A DNA stretch of 64,000 nt from Bacillus sp. FJAT-27225 (GTDB lineage: Bacteria; Bacillota; Bacilli; Bacillales; Cytobacillaceae): NCBI RefSeq assembly GCF_001685025.1, contig NZ_MAYU01000021.1, positions 186,001-250,000 of the forward strand, given 5' to 3'. Positions 17,207-26,016 of this stretch are shown here, one piece after another. The notes beneath the pieces were generated by a model, which had not been told where the DNA came from, did not search any database, and saw only the letters and a list, made by a program, of their open reading frames with translations. The position numbers and the translations under genes are program-made. Numbering within the stretch: position 1 is the stretch's first letter; the number at the start of each line of letters is the position of its first letter.

Positions 17207-17566
17207 ATGAAGTTTGAAAACACGGGGATTGAAAATTTGAAAGCTGACTTGAACAGGCTTGATGAGATTATGCTTGAACACGGCCTTGTCCGTGAAGGCC
17301 AGTGGGATTATGAAAGGGTTACATACGACAAAAAATTTCAAATTAAAGATGACATTTACTATCTGAGGCTTCGCGGGTATGCAGTCGAAGGCGATGTTGG
17401 CTCCCATCAGGCAGTCATCCAACTCCTGCATCCTCTTCTTGGCAAGCATTATTACCCTCATGGTGTCGAGTATGGTGAGGGTGAAAACTTTCCTGCATCA
17501 CTTGTTAACCAATGCAAGAACCTTTTAGACCAGGTTAAGGAAGAGATCGAAGCCTTTGCTTTATAA
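17207..17566 (+). CDS. ylbA: YlbA, YugN-like family protein
   Basis: 119-residue protein resembling the YugN-like family, function unknown. Characteristic text is LEHGLVREGQWDYERVTYDKKF and YYLRLRGYAVEGDV, ending with HYYPHGVEYGEGENFP. ATG 17207 was chosen for its GGGGG Shine-Dalgarno; the frame is open 16 codons further without a good site. An element of the two-hairpin family follows the stop within 10 nt. Confidence 0.8.
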   Translation: MKFENTGIENLKADLNRLDEIMLEHGLVREGQWDYERVTYDKKFQIKDDIYYLRLRGYAVEGDVGSHQAVIQLLHPLLGKHYYPHGVEYGEGENFPASLVNQCKNLLDQVKEEIEAFAL

Positions 17567-17574
17567 CTATATTC

Positions 17575-17685
17575 TGCCTTTAGGACAGTAAGCCTCTTTT
17601 AGAGGCATCTGGCCTTAATGCCAGATTCGTTCAGCTAAAAATCAGTGGGATGGGAAGCCCCCACAGAATGAAGTTTCACTTTATC
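17575..17685 (-). repeat. Two-hairpin element, copy 1
   Basis: Read on the minus strand: ATAAAGTGAAACTTC start, a first hairpin with a CTGTGGG/CCCACTGA stem, the linker TTTAGCTGAACGAATC (one of the more diverged forms), then a second hairpin with GCCTCTAAAAGAGGC. It follows the ylbA stop in the opposite orientation. See the copies at 37354, 41423, 54774 and 54869. Confidence 0.75.
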
Positions 17686-17688
17686 TTT

Positions 17689-17716
17689 GGAAGGCATATA
17701 AAATGCCTTCCTTTTT
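17689..17716 (+). terminator. Terminator downstream of ylbA
   Basis: GGAAGGCAT ATAAA ATGCCTTCC TTTTT, perfect stem with T-run on the plus strand, placed after the repeat element. Confidence 0.85.
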
Positions 17717-17771
17717 ATTTATTCCTATGGCTATAATTAAATTATTCTATTAGATTCAAAGGGGCATTGCC

Positions 17772-18830
17772 ATGGCTGGATTCTTTTCAAAAAAGAGAGT
17801 TATTTGGATAATTGGAGTTCTATTAACAGCTGTTGCCGCCTATTTCCTGGTGCCTGCTGGTGCCCCGATCATCCTTGCTCTCCTGACAGCACTGCTGCTT
17901 GAGCCGGCAGTCCGGTTCACAGGCTCACGACTGAAACTGAACCGGCAATTATCAGTACTTCTCGTATTTTTATTGTTTCTCTCCTTAACAGCCCTTGGCG
18001 GTTATTTTATTACGACAAAGCTTGCGGCTCAAGTGATCTCGATGGCGAATGAAGTTCCTGGGTATGTAAATAAAATATCAAGGCTTTGGGTTGAAACAAA
18101 ATGGAACTTGGTTAGGGCAATGCAAGATTTGCCGGAACAACTCGTACAACAAATCATACAGCGCATTGAAAATTCTCTTTATGCAGTTATTAATGTTTTA
18201 CTCGAATATATGAATATTGAAAAAGTTAGAGCACTCGTTACCCAAATACCAAAATTTTTTATTGGGTTTCTCGTTTATCTCATCGCGTTGTTTCTCTTCA
18301 TGCTAGAAATTCCTGCTTTGAAGAAGGCTGCATATGCACATCTGACAGCAAAAACTGCCGAGAAGGCAAACGTTATGTCGGCCAGGCTATTTTATGTTAT
18401 CACTGGTTTTTTGAAGGGGCAGATACTGGTAAGTGTCATTATCTTTGCTGTTTCTTTGTTATATTTATATCTTTATTATCCTGAGGCTGCGCTCATAGGT
18501 GCCTTTCTAATTTGGGCTTTTGATTTTATACCAGTTGTAGGTTCTATGCTCCTCCTAGTTCCATGGTTACTATTTTATGCTCTGGCCGGGAATATGGAAA
18601 TCTCGTTTAAGCTCGCCTTTCTCACTGTTATACTTTTGGCAATCCGATATTATCTAGAGCCAAGAATGCTTGGCAGCTATCTGAAGTTATCTCCACTCGC
18701 CACGCTGGCATCCATGTACATAGGATTTAAGCTAGTTGGTTTGATTGGGATTATTTTTGGCCCCATTCTCGTAATTTGTATCAGCGCAGCAAGGGAAGCT
18801 GGGATATTCAAATTTAATTTCAAATTATGA
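17772..18830 (+). CDS. AI-2E family transporter / YtvI-like sporulation membrane protein
   Basis: 352-residue polytopic membrane protein with about 8 transmembrane helices: two at the N-terminus (residues 9-47), one near 60, and a cluster from about 165 to 345. It has the PF01594 arrangement, with a long amphipathic central loop (about 85-160) and the C-terminal FDFIPVVGSMLLLVPW and YYLEPRMLGSYLKLSPLA motifs. Resembles YtvI more than YdbI/YueF on general grounds, but I would not fix the subfamily. ATG behind a GGGG site. It is convergent with ctaM. Confidence 0.8.
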   Translation: MAGFFSKKRVIWIIGVLLTAVAAYFLVPAGAPIILALLTALLLEPAVRFTGSRLKLNRQLSVLLVFLLFLSLTALGGYFITTKLAAQVISMANEVPGYVNKISRLWVETKWNLVRAMQDLPEQLVQQIIQRIENSLYAVINVLLEYMNIEKVRALVTQIPKFFIGFLVYLIALFLFMLEIPALKKAAYAHLTAKTAEKANVMSARLFYVITGFLKGQILVSVIIFAVSLLYLYLYYPEAALIGAFLIWAFDFIPVVGSMLLLVPWLLFYALAGNMEISFKLAFLTVILLAIRYYLEPRMLGSYLKLSPLATLASMYIGFKLVGLIGIIFGPILVICISAAREAGIFKFNFKL

Positions 18831-18837
18831 GTAAAGT

Positions 18838-18930
18838 GCAAGGCCTTCATGATAGGCACAGACAATGCCAGGCCCTCCGATAACCATTCTGGGAAGCTTT
18901 CCTTAGGGAGCTAGACCGTTCTCAAAGAAG
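18838..18930. repeat. Degenerate copy of the modular palindrome family
   Basis: The right part (GAAGCTTTCCTTAGGGAGCT then AGACCG, TCAAAG) matches GAAGCCTTCCTTACGGAGCT and AGACGT, CCAAAG near 32440-32470, indicating a decayed copy of the same intergenic repeat. No ORF. Confidence 0.5.
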
Positions 18931-18952
18931 AAGATATATTTCTGATCATATT

Positions 18953-18995
18953 AAAAAGACGGGCAACTCGTTTATAGAGTAGCCCGTCTTTTTTA
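18953..18995. terminator. Bidirectional terminator, AI-2E gene / ctaM
   Basis: AAAAAGACGGGC / GCCCGTCTTTTTT stem with an AACTC..GAGT inner stem, spanning the gap to the ctaM stop. Confidence 0.85.
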
Positions 18996-19460
18996 TGTTC
19001 CAAGTATTGCCTTAATAACTGAAGTTGTTTCACCACCAGAATAAAACACATATAAAAGCAGGTAGACTGCAACACCTGTTATTGCAGTTACAAACCAGAC
19101 AATGCTGGTAATAGGGCCAAGCTTCCTATGGGTGGCGAGTTGGTTCTTAAAACCTGTGTAAAAGTTGATAATCCCAAGGACTGCACCGGTCGTAGCCAGG
19201 GTGATGTGAAAAATCAGGAATATCGTATAGTAGATTTTAACATCATCCGGTCCGCCAAATGATGTATTGCCAATAAAAATTGTCCTGGAAGCATAAATAA
19301 TGAAGAAAATTAACGCGGAAACACCTGCAAAGAACATCGTCTTTTTATGGGCTTCAATTCTTCTTTTTGAAATTTGATACCAGCCAATGGCGACGAGGAT
19401 TGCACTAATGACAATGAAAATAGTACTGATCGTTGGTAAAATAGGTAGGGAATGCTCCAT
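18993..19460 (-). CDS. ctaM: CtaM, DUF420 cytochrome oxidase maturation protein (YozB-like)
   Basis: 155-residue DUF420 membrane protein with four helices (about 9-27, 43-60, 80-103, 122-143). CtaM (B. subtilis YozB) is needed for maturation of heme-copper oxidases. The conserved pattern HKKTMFFAGVSALIFFI and FHITLATTGAVLGIIN, with histidines in two helices, is intact. It sits directly downstream of ctaG here, supporting a shared assembly role. ATG 19460. Confidence 0.88.
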   Translation of the reverse strand: MEHSLPILPTISTIFIVISAILVAIGWYQISKRRIEAHKKTMFFAGVSALIFFIIYASRTIFIGNTSFGGPDDVKIYYTIFLIFHITLATTGAVLGIINFYTGFKNQLATHRKLGPITSIVWFVTAITGVAVYLLLYVFYSGGETTSVIKAILGT

Positions 19461-19613
19461 ATGTATTGATCCTCACAATCTTATTTACTACTATAATTTT
19501 AGACGAGCCTCCTTACTTTTTCAATGATTAGCTTGAAAAAGTAACCGTACGGCTTGAAGGCCCCTACTTAATAAAACCGATGAACTCGGAAAAACAAGCT
19601 TTCGTAATAGAAA

Positions 19614-19633
19614 AAGGCCCCGTATGGGACCTT
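19614..19633 (-). terminator. ctaG terminator
   Basis: AAGGTCCC ATA CGGGGCCTT followed by TTTCTATT on the minus strand, overlapping the ctaG stop. Confidence 0.7.
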
Positions 19634-20525
19634 ATTCTGCCGGGAATGGTTCTGGTTCAGGGTCGATACCAGTGTGTTCATCCTTATACCATTTAAAAAA
19701 CACTCTTGCTAGTGCAAAACTATATACAATTTCCTGAATGATTTTCATAATTACACCACCGAGCCGCTGGTCTTCCTCCAGCGTCATGGAGCTGAACATT
19801 TGCGGCCCGCTCAGATCAAGCCCTGCAAGCATGGTCGGTGAAACACACAATTCCAGTGCTTTCGCCCAGGCCCGAGGATCAGAGAAGGTAGCATAAAGGG
19901 GCTCATTCGAAAAGATAATCAGCGCGCACGCAGGAGTGATAAGAATGCCGTTAGCAAAAATGTACCCAATTTTCCTTAAGCCGGATAGGGTTTGGTATTC
20001 TTTTAGTTCAGTTACAATTGGCCACCACATGAATGTTGCAAACAAAAAGATTAACGATGTTATACCTGCATGCATCCATATGGATAGCTTTACCGCATCA
20101 AATATGAGCGGTATATGATAAAAGGAAAACATGCCATTAAACACTATAATCGCAATGAGTGGCTTAACCAAAATAGGAAATACATTTCTGATGATAGGCA
20201 GGCTTATTACAGCTCTCCAAAGCCATTCAGGAATCCCCAGGATAAACAGAGGCGGTACAACCAGGTATAGGGTAGCCATTTGAATCATATGGGCATAAAA
20301 CGTTATATGGCCAAGCAAGTCGAGCGGCGAGCCCTTAATTGCGTACAATAAAACCATTGCAGTAAGAAAGAATCCTGCCTGGCGAGCCCTTAAAGGTTCG
20401 CTCCCCTTAATCTTTTCTCTGTATTTTACTGTTATTAAAAAATAAACTGCTATGACTGCCAAAATGGATAGTAAAAAGTACGGGCTCCAAAGCGCTTGAG
20501 TTCCAAATATCTTTAAACTTAGCAC
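19632..20525 (-). CDS. ctaG: Cytochrome c oxidase assembly factor CtaG (caa3-type)
   Basis: 297-residue polytopic protein (about 7 helices) required for CuB insertion into caa3 oxidase. Family marks are the GHITFYAHMIQMATLYLVVPPLFILG region, split by a conserved HMxQ, and ITPACALIIFSNEPLYATF. The second of two GTG codons (20525) was taken as start, because GAGG 8 nt upstream overlaps the first (20534). It is separated from ctaF by 550 nt of repeats and a hairpin, so co-transcription with ctaCDEF is less certain than usual. Confidence 0.93.
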   Translation of the reverse strand: MLSLKIFGTQALWSPYFLLSILAVIAVYFLITVKYREKIKGSEPLRARQAGFFLTAMVLLYAIKGSPLDLLGHITFYAHMIQMATLYLVVPPLFILGIPEWLWRAVISLPIIRNVFPILVKPLIAIIVFNGMFSFYHIPLIFDAVKLSIWMHAGITSLIFLFATFMWWPIVTELKEYQTLSGLRKIGYIFANGILITPACALIIFSNEPLYATFSDPRAWAKALELCVSPTMLAGLDLSGPQMFSSMTLEEDQRLGGVIMKIIQEIVYSFALARVFFKWYKDEHTGIDPEPEPFPAE

Positions 20526-20570
20526 CGTAATCACCTCGGGTTAATTCGATTGGCCAGCTACAACGGCCAC

Positions 20571-20772
20571 CTTCGCTTTTCTTATTGTCTAGCTCCGGTG
20601 CCTAGAGGCTCGAGGTCGCTTCGGTCCTTAGAGGAAGTCAAAGAACAACTTCCCCTTCAGGCCCCCCACAAGAGTAAGCTTCGGAAGCATTACCTCGCAC
20701 GAAGAAAAAGCGTTAGCTTTTTCGAGGAGCGCTTGTCGCCCCTGGACAAGGCACCTTCGCTTTTCTTTCTCC
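20571..20772. repeat. Modular long palindrome, copy A1
   Basis: Begins and ends with CTTCGCTTTTCTT. Contains the conserved box TCGAGGTCGCTTCGGTCCTT, an AGTCAAAGAACAACTTCCCCTTC module and a CGCACGAAGAAAAAGCGTTA / GCTTTTTCGAGG hairpin, then GCTTGTCGCCCCTGGACAAG. The same modules recur at 20938, 44331 and 51872 in different arrangements. No coding sequence. Confidence 0.8.
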
Positions 20773-20828
20773 CTATATTATAAACCGGCTTAAATTCGCT
20801 GGCAAAGGTCTTGTCTTTTGTTAAAAAG

Positions 20829-20850
20829 AAAATCGGCTTGCGCCGATTTT
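20829..20850. terminator. Hairpin terminator between two repeats in the ctaF-ctaG gap
   Basis: AAAATCGGC TTGC GCCGATTTT, perfect and symmetric, so it can act on both strands; most likely ends ctaCDEF transcription. Confidence 0.75.
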
Positions 20851-20937
20851 CTATGTTGTATTGGTTTTAGTGTTCTGTTCAGCCAGGTCACTGGCATCCC
20901 ACATGCCATACGGCCTTATCAGGGCTAACCACGGCCG

Positions 20938-21073
20938 CTTCCGCTTTTCTTTGTCTAGCTGCAGCACCGAGCCCCTCGAGATCGCTTCGGTCCTTCAGTG
21001 AAAGTCAAAGTGCAACTTTCCCCTCAGGCCCTCCAGCGCTTGTCGGGGCTGCCCACGGTGCTTCCGCTTTTCT
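20938..21073. repeat. Modular long palindrome, copy A2
   Basis: CTTCCGCTTTTCTTTGTCTA start, CCTCGAGATCGCTTCGGTCC box, AGTCAAAGTGCAACTTTCCC module, GCGCTTGTCGGGGC, then GCTTCCGCTTTTCTT end. The two outer ends are near-identical direct copies. It ends 2 nt before the ctaF stop codon. Confidence 0.8.
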
Positions 21074-21075
21074 TG

Positions 21076-21408
21076 TTACCACCAGACGATGGTTACCATT
21101 GCGAGTATGGTCAGCAGGCCAATCAATAAGCCGCCATATAGGAATAGAGATGGAAGCGCATGGCCTTTGTGGCTCATATGCATGAAATAGTACAACTGAA
21201 AGATTACCTGGATTACCGCCAGCAACACGATTAGCGGCACTGTAAACCAGGTAGAGAACCCAACGCCTACCGCGCCAAATGCAATGAAGGTAAGGAACAG
21301 CATCATCGAGAACGAGATGATTTGGTAGCGCATTTCTTCCTTGCTTTTCTTTTTCCGATATTTTAAGTCAATTTTGGGGTTCCCTGAGTTAACATTTTGA
21401 TTTGCCAT
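21076..21408 (-). CDS. ctaF: Cytochrome c oxidase subunit IVB
   Basis: 110 residues with three transmembrane helices (about 30-50, 53-75, 88-108) and a basic N-terminus, typical of the small subunit IV of Bacillus caa3 oxidase. The motif VIFQLYYFMHMSHKGH before the last helix is family-typical. ATG 21408 lies 4 nt beyond the ctaE stop, so it is translated from the ctaCDEF message. Confidence 0.95.
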   Translation of the reverse strand: MANQNVNSGNPKIDLKYRKKKSKEEMRYQIISFSMMLFLTFIAFGAVGVGFSTWFTVPLIVLLAVIQVIFQLYYFMHMSHKGHALPSLFLYGGLLIGLLTILAMVTIVWW

Positions 21409-21412
21409 CAGT

Positions 21413-22042
21413 TTATCCCACCATTCCCATTAAATATACTACTGTAAAGATGAATACCCATACTACGTCAATAAAGTGCCAATAGAGGCTGGCAACATAG
21501 AATTTAGGTGCGTTGTATAGGTTAAGGCCTCTCTTAGCATTTCTGATCATGAGCGACAAAATCCAGCATAACCCGAATATTACGTGAGCTCCATGGAAAC
21601 CTACTAATGAATAGAATGCAGAGCTGAATGCAGAGCTCGAGAATGTATGTCCATATTCATGAACATAATGCTGGAATTCATAAATTTCCAGTGCAAGGAA
21701 GGCAAATCCCAGAGCAACCGTAATTCCGAGCCAGAGCATCATTTTTTTATGATCAAAGTTCTTCATATGATACATTGCATAAACACTTGTCAACGAGCTG
21801 GTTAAAAGGAGCATCGTCGCCACGAATGTGAGCGGCAGGTCGAAAATATCCGCCGCGAGTTTATGGGTGTCATCAGGTACTTTATCCTTTAAGGCAAGAT
21901 ATGTTGCAAATAGGGACGCAAACAAAACAGTTTCGCCGCCAAGGAACAGCCAGAAGCCCAAAAATTTATTCTTTCCTTCAAGGGTAGCTTTTTCAGGCGA
22001 AGCAGGCCATGTTTCATATGTCATTTTTTCTTCAGCTTGCAT
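21413..22042 (-). CDS. ctaE: Cytochrome c oxidase subunit III
   Basis: 209-residue five-helix subunit III. N-terminal signature is PASPEKATLEGKNKFLGFWL; the conserved FHGAHVIFG and YWHFIDVVWVFIF histidine/glutamate motifs lie in the last helices. ATG overlaps the ctaD stop by one base (TAATG), a coupled arrangement. Confidence 0.97.
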   Translation of the reverse strand: MQAEEKMTYETWPASPEKATLEGKNKFLGFWLFLGGETVLFASLFATYLALKDKVPDDTHKLAADIFDLPLTFVATMLLLTSSLTSVYAMYHMKNFDHKKMMLWLGITVALGFAFLALEIYEFQHYVHEYGHTFSSSAFSSAFYSLVGFHGAHVIFGLCWILSLMIRNAKRGLNLYNAPKFYVASLYWHFIDVVWVFIFTVVYLMGMVG

Positions 22043-23919
22043 TATGCCTTAACCCCCCTATCATCCTCTTCAATAAGATCTTCTTTATGAATATGGAATC
22101 CATGATCATCCTTGACGGAACGGAACAGCATGGATCCAAAGGTAATAAGAAGCCCAATTACGAGAACAGGGATACCCCATGCTTTCGGATCATTACCGGA
22201 TTGATACATTGCCCCGAATGCAGCAATGAACAAACCAAGAGAGATGACAAATGGGACAAAGGATGAATTCGGCATATGGATGTCGCCGATCGGTTCAGCA
22301 GGCATCATGCCTTTTTTACCCTGTGTTTTTTCCAGCCATAATGCATCAAGTCCACGAACAAGCGGTGTCTGCTTAAAGTTATAAAAAGGCGGCGGTGAAG
22401 CGACAGCCCATTCAAGCGTCCTTCCATCTTCCCATGGATCCGCTCCAACCTTAACATTTTTGACTTGTGTGATAATGATGTTTGCAAGAAGCACGATTAC
22501 ACCGGCAGCCATTAAGAAGGCTCCAATTGTACTGACAAAGTTCCCTGCATCCAGTCCCTGTCCAGGCAAGAATGTAAAGATCCTGCGCGGCATACCCCAA
22601 AGGCCAAGCAAATGCTGGATGAAGAATGTCAGATGGAAGCCGATTAAAAACAGCCAGAATGTTACTTTGCCCAGCAATTCATTCAACATCGTTCCGAAAA
22701 TTTTAGGCCACCATAGATGGGTAGCAGCCAAAAGGGCTAATACGACTCCGCCAACAATAACATAGTGGAAATGAGCGACAACGAAATACGTATCATGGAA
22801 CTGGTAGTCCTGTGCTGCAGACGCAAGCATGATCCCAGTTACCCCACCTGCAGTAAAACTTGGGATAAATGCAACAGCATATAACATAGGTGTTGTAAAT
22901 TTAATGCTTCCTCCCCACATCGTAAGGAGCCAGTTAAAGATTTTAATACCCGTAGGAACGGCAATTGCCATTGTTGCTACAGCAAAGATTGAGTTTGCGA
23001 TTGGGCCAAGGCCTGTTGTGAACATATGGTGAGCCCAAACCATGAAACCAAGGAAGCCAATCAGGATGGTTGCGAATACTAGCGACGAATATCCGAAAAG
23101 GCGCTTCCTGGAGAAAATCGCAAAAATTTCAGAGAAAATACCAAATGCCGGAAGTATCAGAATGTATACTTCTGGGTGGCCGAAAATCCAGAATAAGTGT
23201 TCCCAGATAACAGTGTTACCGCCGTTTTCGACAACAAAAAAGTTAGCGTCGAACAGACGGTCGAACATCATGAGTGTCAAGCCGACTGTTAATGGAGGGA
23301 ACGCAAATAGAATAAGTGCTGATGCTACAAATGTAGTCCATGTAAACAATGGCATACGCATATAGGTCATGCCCGGCGCACGCATATTGATAATTGTTAC
23401 AAGAAAATTGATCCCGGCTATCAATGTTCCTAAACCGGATATCTGTAATCCTAGGACATAAAAATCAATCCCATGTCCATCACTGTATAATGCCAGGGAC
23501 GCATAGGAAGTCCAGCCTGCATCAGGAGCGCCGCCCATGAACCAAGAAAGGTTCAGGAACACCCCGCCAAAGAAGAACAGCCAAAATCCCAGTGAGTTCA
23601 AGAATGGAAACGCAACGTCACGCGCTCCAATTTGCAAAGGTACAACAGCATTCATAAAGGCAAACAGCAATGGCATTGCTGCAAGGAATATCATCGTTGT
23701 ACCGTGCATGGTTAAAAGTTCATTAAAGGTTCCCGCACTGACGAAGTCATTATTCGGTTTTGCCAACTGAATACGGATAAACATCGCTTCCAGTCCGCCA
23801 AGAATAAAGAAGAATCCGCCAGCTACAAGATAAAGAATTGCAATTTTTTTATGGTCGACAGTCGTTAAGTAGTCCCACAAGACTGCCCCGAAACCCCTTT
23901 TTTGAGCGTAGGTACTCAC
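22042..23919 (-). CDS. ctaD: Cytochrome c oxidase subunit I
   Basis: 625-residue catalytic subunit with about 14 transmembrane segments. It carries the CuB/heme a3 site: WIFGHPEVYILILPAFG holds the His-Tyr pair, HHMF the two adjacent CuB histidines, and FHYVIVG the heme ligands. LTMHGTTMIF holds the low-spin heme ligand. The C-terminal extension (about 520-625) is usual for Gram-positive caa3 enzymes. It begins 30 nt after ctaC. Confidence 0.97.
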   Translation of the reverse strand: MSTYAQKRGFGAVLWDYLTTVDHKKIAILYLVAGGFFFILGGLEAMFIRIQLAKPNNDFVSAGTFNELLTMHGTTMIFLAAMPLLFAFMNAVVPLQIGARDVAFPFLNSLGFWLFFFGGVFLNLSWFMGGAPDAGWTSYASLALYSDGHGIDFYVLGLQISGLGTLIAGINFLVTIINMRAPGMTYMRMPLFTWTTFVASALILFAFPPLTVGLTLMMFDRLFDANFFVVENGGNTVIWEHLFWIFGHPEVYILILPAFGIFSEIFAIFSRKRLFGYSSLVFATILIGFLGFMVWAHHMFTTGLGPIANSIFAVATMAIAVPTGIKIFNWLLTMWGGSIKFTTPMLYAVAFIPSFTAGGVTGIMLASAAQDYQFHDTYFVVAHFHYVIVGGVVLALLAATHLWWPKIFGTMLNELLGKVTFWLFLIGFHLTFFIQHLLGLWGMPRRIFTFLPGQGLDAGNFVSTIGAFLMAAGVIVLLANIIITQVKNVKVGADPWEDGRTLEWAVASPPPFYNFKQTPLVRGLDALWLEKTQGKKGMMPAEPIGDIHMPNSSFVPFVISLGLFIAAFGAMYQSGNDPKAWGIPVLVIGLLITFGSMLFRSVKDDHGFHIHKEDLIEEDDRGVKA

Positions 23920-23949
23920 AGTTTTACCTCCCTTTCCACCATTCCCCGG

Positions 23950-25014
23950 TTATTCCTGGATTTTCAACCCCATCAAATAAGCCGACAGCTGATCTAACTG
24001 TTCGTCAGACAATTGACCTTTATCAAACCCTGGCATGAGTGTGCCCGGTTTATACTTATCAGGTTCTCTAATCCAATTTTCAAGGTTTTCCTCATCATGT
24101 TTAAGAATCCCGGCAATATAGTCACGGTCCCCGAAGTTAGTCAGATTCGGACCTTGCCTTGCTGCTTCTGGAGTCGTGTTTGCTGGTGTAACAGCATGGC
24201 AGGTGATGCAGCTTTGATTAAAGACTTCCTGTCCAGCCTGTGCGTCAGCAGTAGTTGGAGCAACTGCTTCTTCAACATCCTGCATTGCGGTGACCCAACT
24301 ATCGAATTCATCACGCGGAACTGCCTTTACTTTGAAATCCATCAAAGCGTGGGACGGTCCGCACAATTCGGCACATTTCCCATAAAAGATGTTTCCGACT
24401 TCCTCTGCTTTTTCCCCGTCAAATTCAAGCCAGAATTTGTTGAGTGTGTCCGTGTTGGTATCCATCTTTCCTCCCACGGCCGGAATCCAGAACGAGTGCT
24501 TAACATCGGAAGCCTTCAGGTTAAAGTAAACCTTTTCATCAGTAGGAACAACAAGTTCCTGGCTGGTGACGATCTTCTCGTTTGGATATTCGAATTCCCA
24601 CCAATACAGACTTGCCCGTACATTAATGACAAGGGCATCCGAATTTTTCTTTTCTGCTTCCGAAACATCGGCAAGCTTAAACGTTGCTGCAACTGTTGGT
24701 ACAGCCAGGACTAGAAGCAAAAGAATCGGAATGACAGTCCAGATGATTTCAAGCGTGTGGTTCCCCTCAACTTGCTTTGGAATCTCATCGTCACTTTTGC
24801 GGCGGAATCTAAACATAACAATAACGAAAATCAACGTAACAATCAGTACTACCCCAACCATGATTCCAGTACTGAGCTTCATAAGTCCGTATTGCATTTC
24901 CGCAACTTCCCCGGCTGGCTGAAGCGTGGATAGAAATGGTTTCCCACAGCCGGAAAGTACTAGCGCCAACAATGACATCATTGCAGCCAAGCGCCACTTT
25001 GCAAACCTTTTCAT
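23950..25014 (-). CDS. ctaC: Cytochrome c oxidase subunit II with fused cytochrome c domain
   Basis: 354 residues. Lipoprotein signal with lipobox LSGC (Cys about 23), two transmembrane helices (about 46-70 and 93-112), a cupredoxin domain with the CuA motif FYGKCAELCGPSHALM (about 215-230), and a C-terminal class I cytochrome c domain. The latter has CITCH as the heme attachment site and GTLMPGF supplying the Met ligand. This fusion defines a caa3-type oxidase, which takes electrons from cytochrome c. ATG 25014 follows AAGAGGGG. Confidence 0.97.
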   Translation of the reverse strand: MKRFAKWRLAAMMSLLALVLSGCGKPFLSTLQPAGEVAEMQYGLMKLSTGIMVGVVLIVTLIFVIVMFRFRRKSDDEIPKQVEGNHTLEIIWTVIPILLLLVLAVPTVAATFKLADVSEAEKKNSDALVINVRASLYWWEFEYPNEKIVTSQELVVPTDEKVYFNLKASDVKHSFWIPAVGGKMDTNTDTLNKFWLEFDGEKAEEVGNIFYGKCAELCGPSHALMDFKVKAVPRDEFDSWVTAMQDVEEAVAPTTADAQAGQEVFNQSCITCHAVTPANTTPEAARQGPNLTNFGDRDYIAGILKHDEENLENWIREPDKYKPGTLMPGFDKGQLSDEQLDQLSAYLMGLKIQE

Positions 25015-25054
25015 AATTTAATCAAACCCCTCTTCCGTAAAAAAGTTTACTTAC

Positions 25055-25088
25055 CGGGGCAACTCCCCCGCAGCAGGGAGATGCCCCG
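25055..25088. other. Stem-loop in the ctaB-ctaC gap
   Basis: CGGGGCAACTCCC / GGGAGATGCCCCG with an 8-nt loop, without a T-run in either direction. It may act as an RNA processing or stability element between ctaB and the ctaCDEF message. Confidence 0.55.
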
Positions 25089-25098
25089 TAGCGCGAAG

Positions 25099-26016
25099 CT
25101 AAATCAGTGTTACAATAACCATCGCAGTAAAGAGAATCGTCAGGTATTGCAGCGAGTACAAAAACATTAGCTTCGCCCATTTGATATCATTTTTCATTTT
25201 ATATCCATAAATCCCTAACGCCAGCCAGCCAAGATTTAGCAAGGTAGCTAGTACTAGAAATGGGATTCCAAGGGAAGTCAAGAAAAGTGGAATCGGAATC
25301 AGCGCGGCTACCCAAAGGACGATATGATGCTTGGTCGTTTTTAATCCTTTTACAACAGGCAGCATTGGAATGCCAGCAGCTCTGTACTCCTCCACCCTTC
25401 TCATCGCAAGCGCATAAAAATGCGGTGGTTGCCAGATAAACATAAGGGCGAACAGCGCCCAAGCGATAGGATCCAAATTGCCATCAATGGCTGCCCATCC
25501 GATTAACGGCGGAACAGCTCCGGAAACACTTCCGACAATTGTATTGGAGACATATAGGCGCTTTGACCACATTGTGTATAAGACAACATAGCTGAATACC
25601 CCTACGATTCCGATAATTACAGCAGTGAATGTAGTAAGCATCAGCGATAGCGTACCGAGAGCAATGAGACCGATTCCCAGCCATAATACTTTTGACGGCT
25701 GAATGGTTCCGATTACAGTTGGCCTGCTCTTGGTCCGCTCCATATATGGGTCAATATCGCGGTCATAATAATTATTGATTGCGCAGGATCCGGCAATGAT
25801 TAGTGCAGATCCGGCAAGAGTAAAAAAGACTATATCAAGGTTTTCCAGGAACGACATTTGCGAGAAATGCAGTGCAAGCCATAAACCTGTAAACGTTGTT
25901 ATCATATTTGAATTGACAATTCCGATTTTAATGAGTGCCAGGAAGTCTCTAAAAGCTGTAGATTTCTCAAGGCGGATGGCTCCAGTGTTTTCACTGTAAG
26001 CCTTCGAATTAGACAT
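25099..26016 (-). CDS. ctaB: Protoheme IX farnesyltransferase (heme O synthase)
   Basis: 305-residue UbiA-family prenyltransferase that farnesylates heme B to heme O for the oxidase. The Asp-rich motif [20 protein letters not shown] (about 78-97) and the second YTMWSKR loop are present, with about 8-9 transmembrane helices. ATG 26016 was chosen because AAGGAGG lies 7 nt upstream; length then equals the B. subtilis enzyme. It is the first gene of ctaBCDEF and divergent from ctaA. Confidence 0.96.
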   Translation of the reverse strand: MSNSKAYSENTGAIRLEKSTAFRDFLALIKIGIVNSNMITTFTGLWLALHFSQMSFLENLDIVFFTLAGSALIIAGSCAINNYYDRDIDPYMERTKSRPTVIGTIQPSKVLWLGIGLIALGTLSLMLTTFTAVIIGIVGVFSYVVLYTMWSKRLYVSNTIVGSVSGAVPPLIGWAAIDGNLDPIAWALFALMFIWQPPHFYALAMRRVEEYRAAGIPMLPVVKGLKTTKHHIVLWVAALIPIPLFLTSLGIPFLVLATLLNLGWLALGIYGYKMKNDIKWAKLMFLYSLQYLTILFTAMVIVTLI

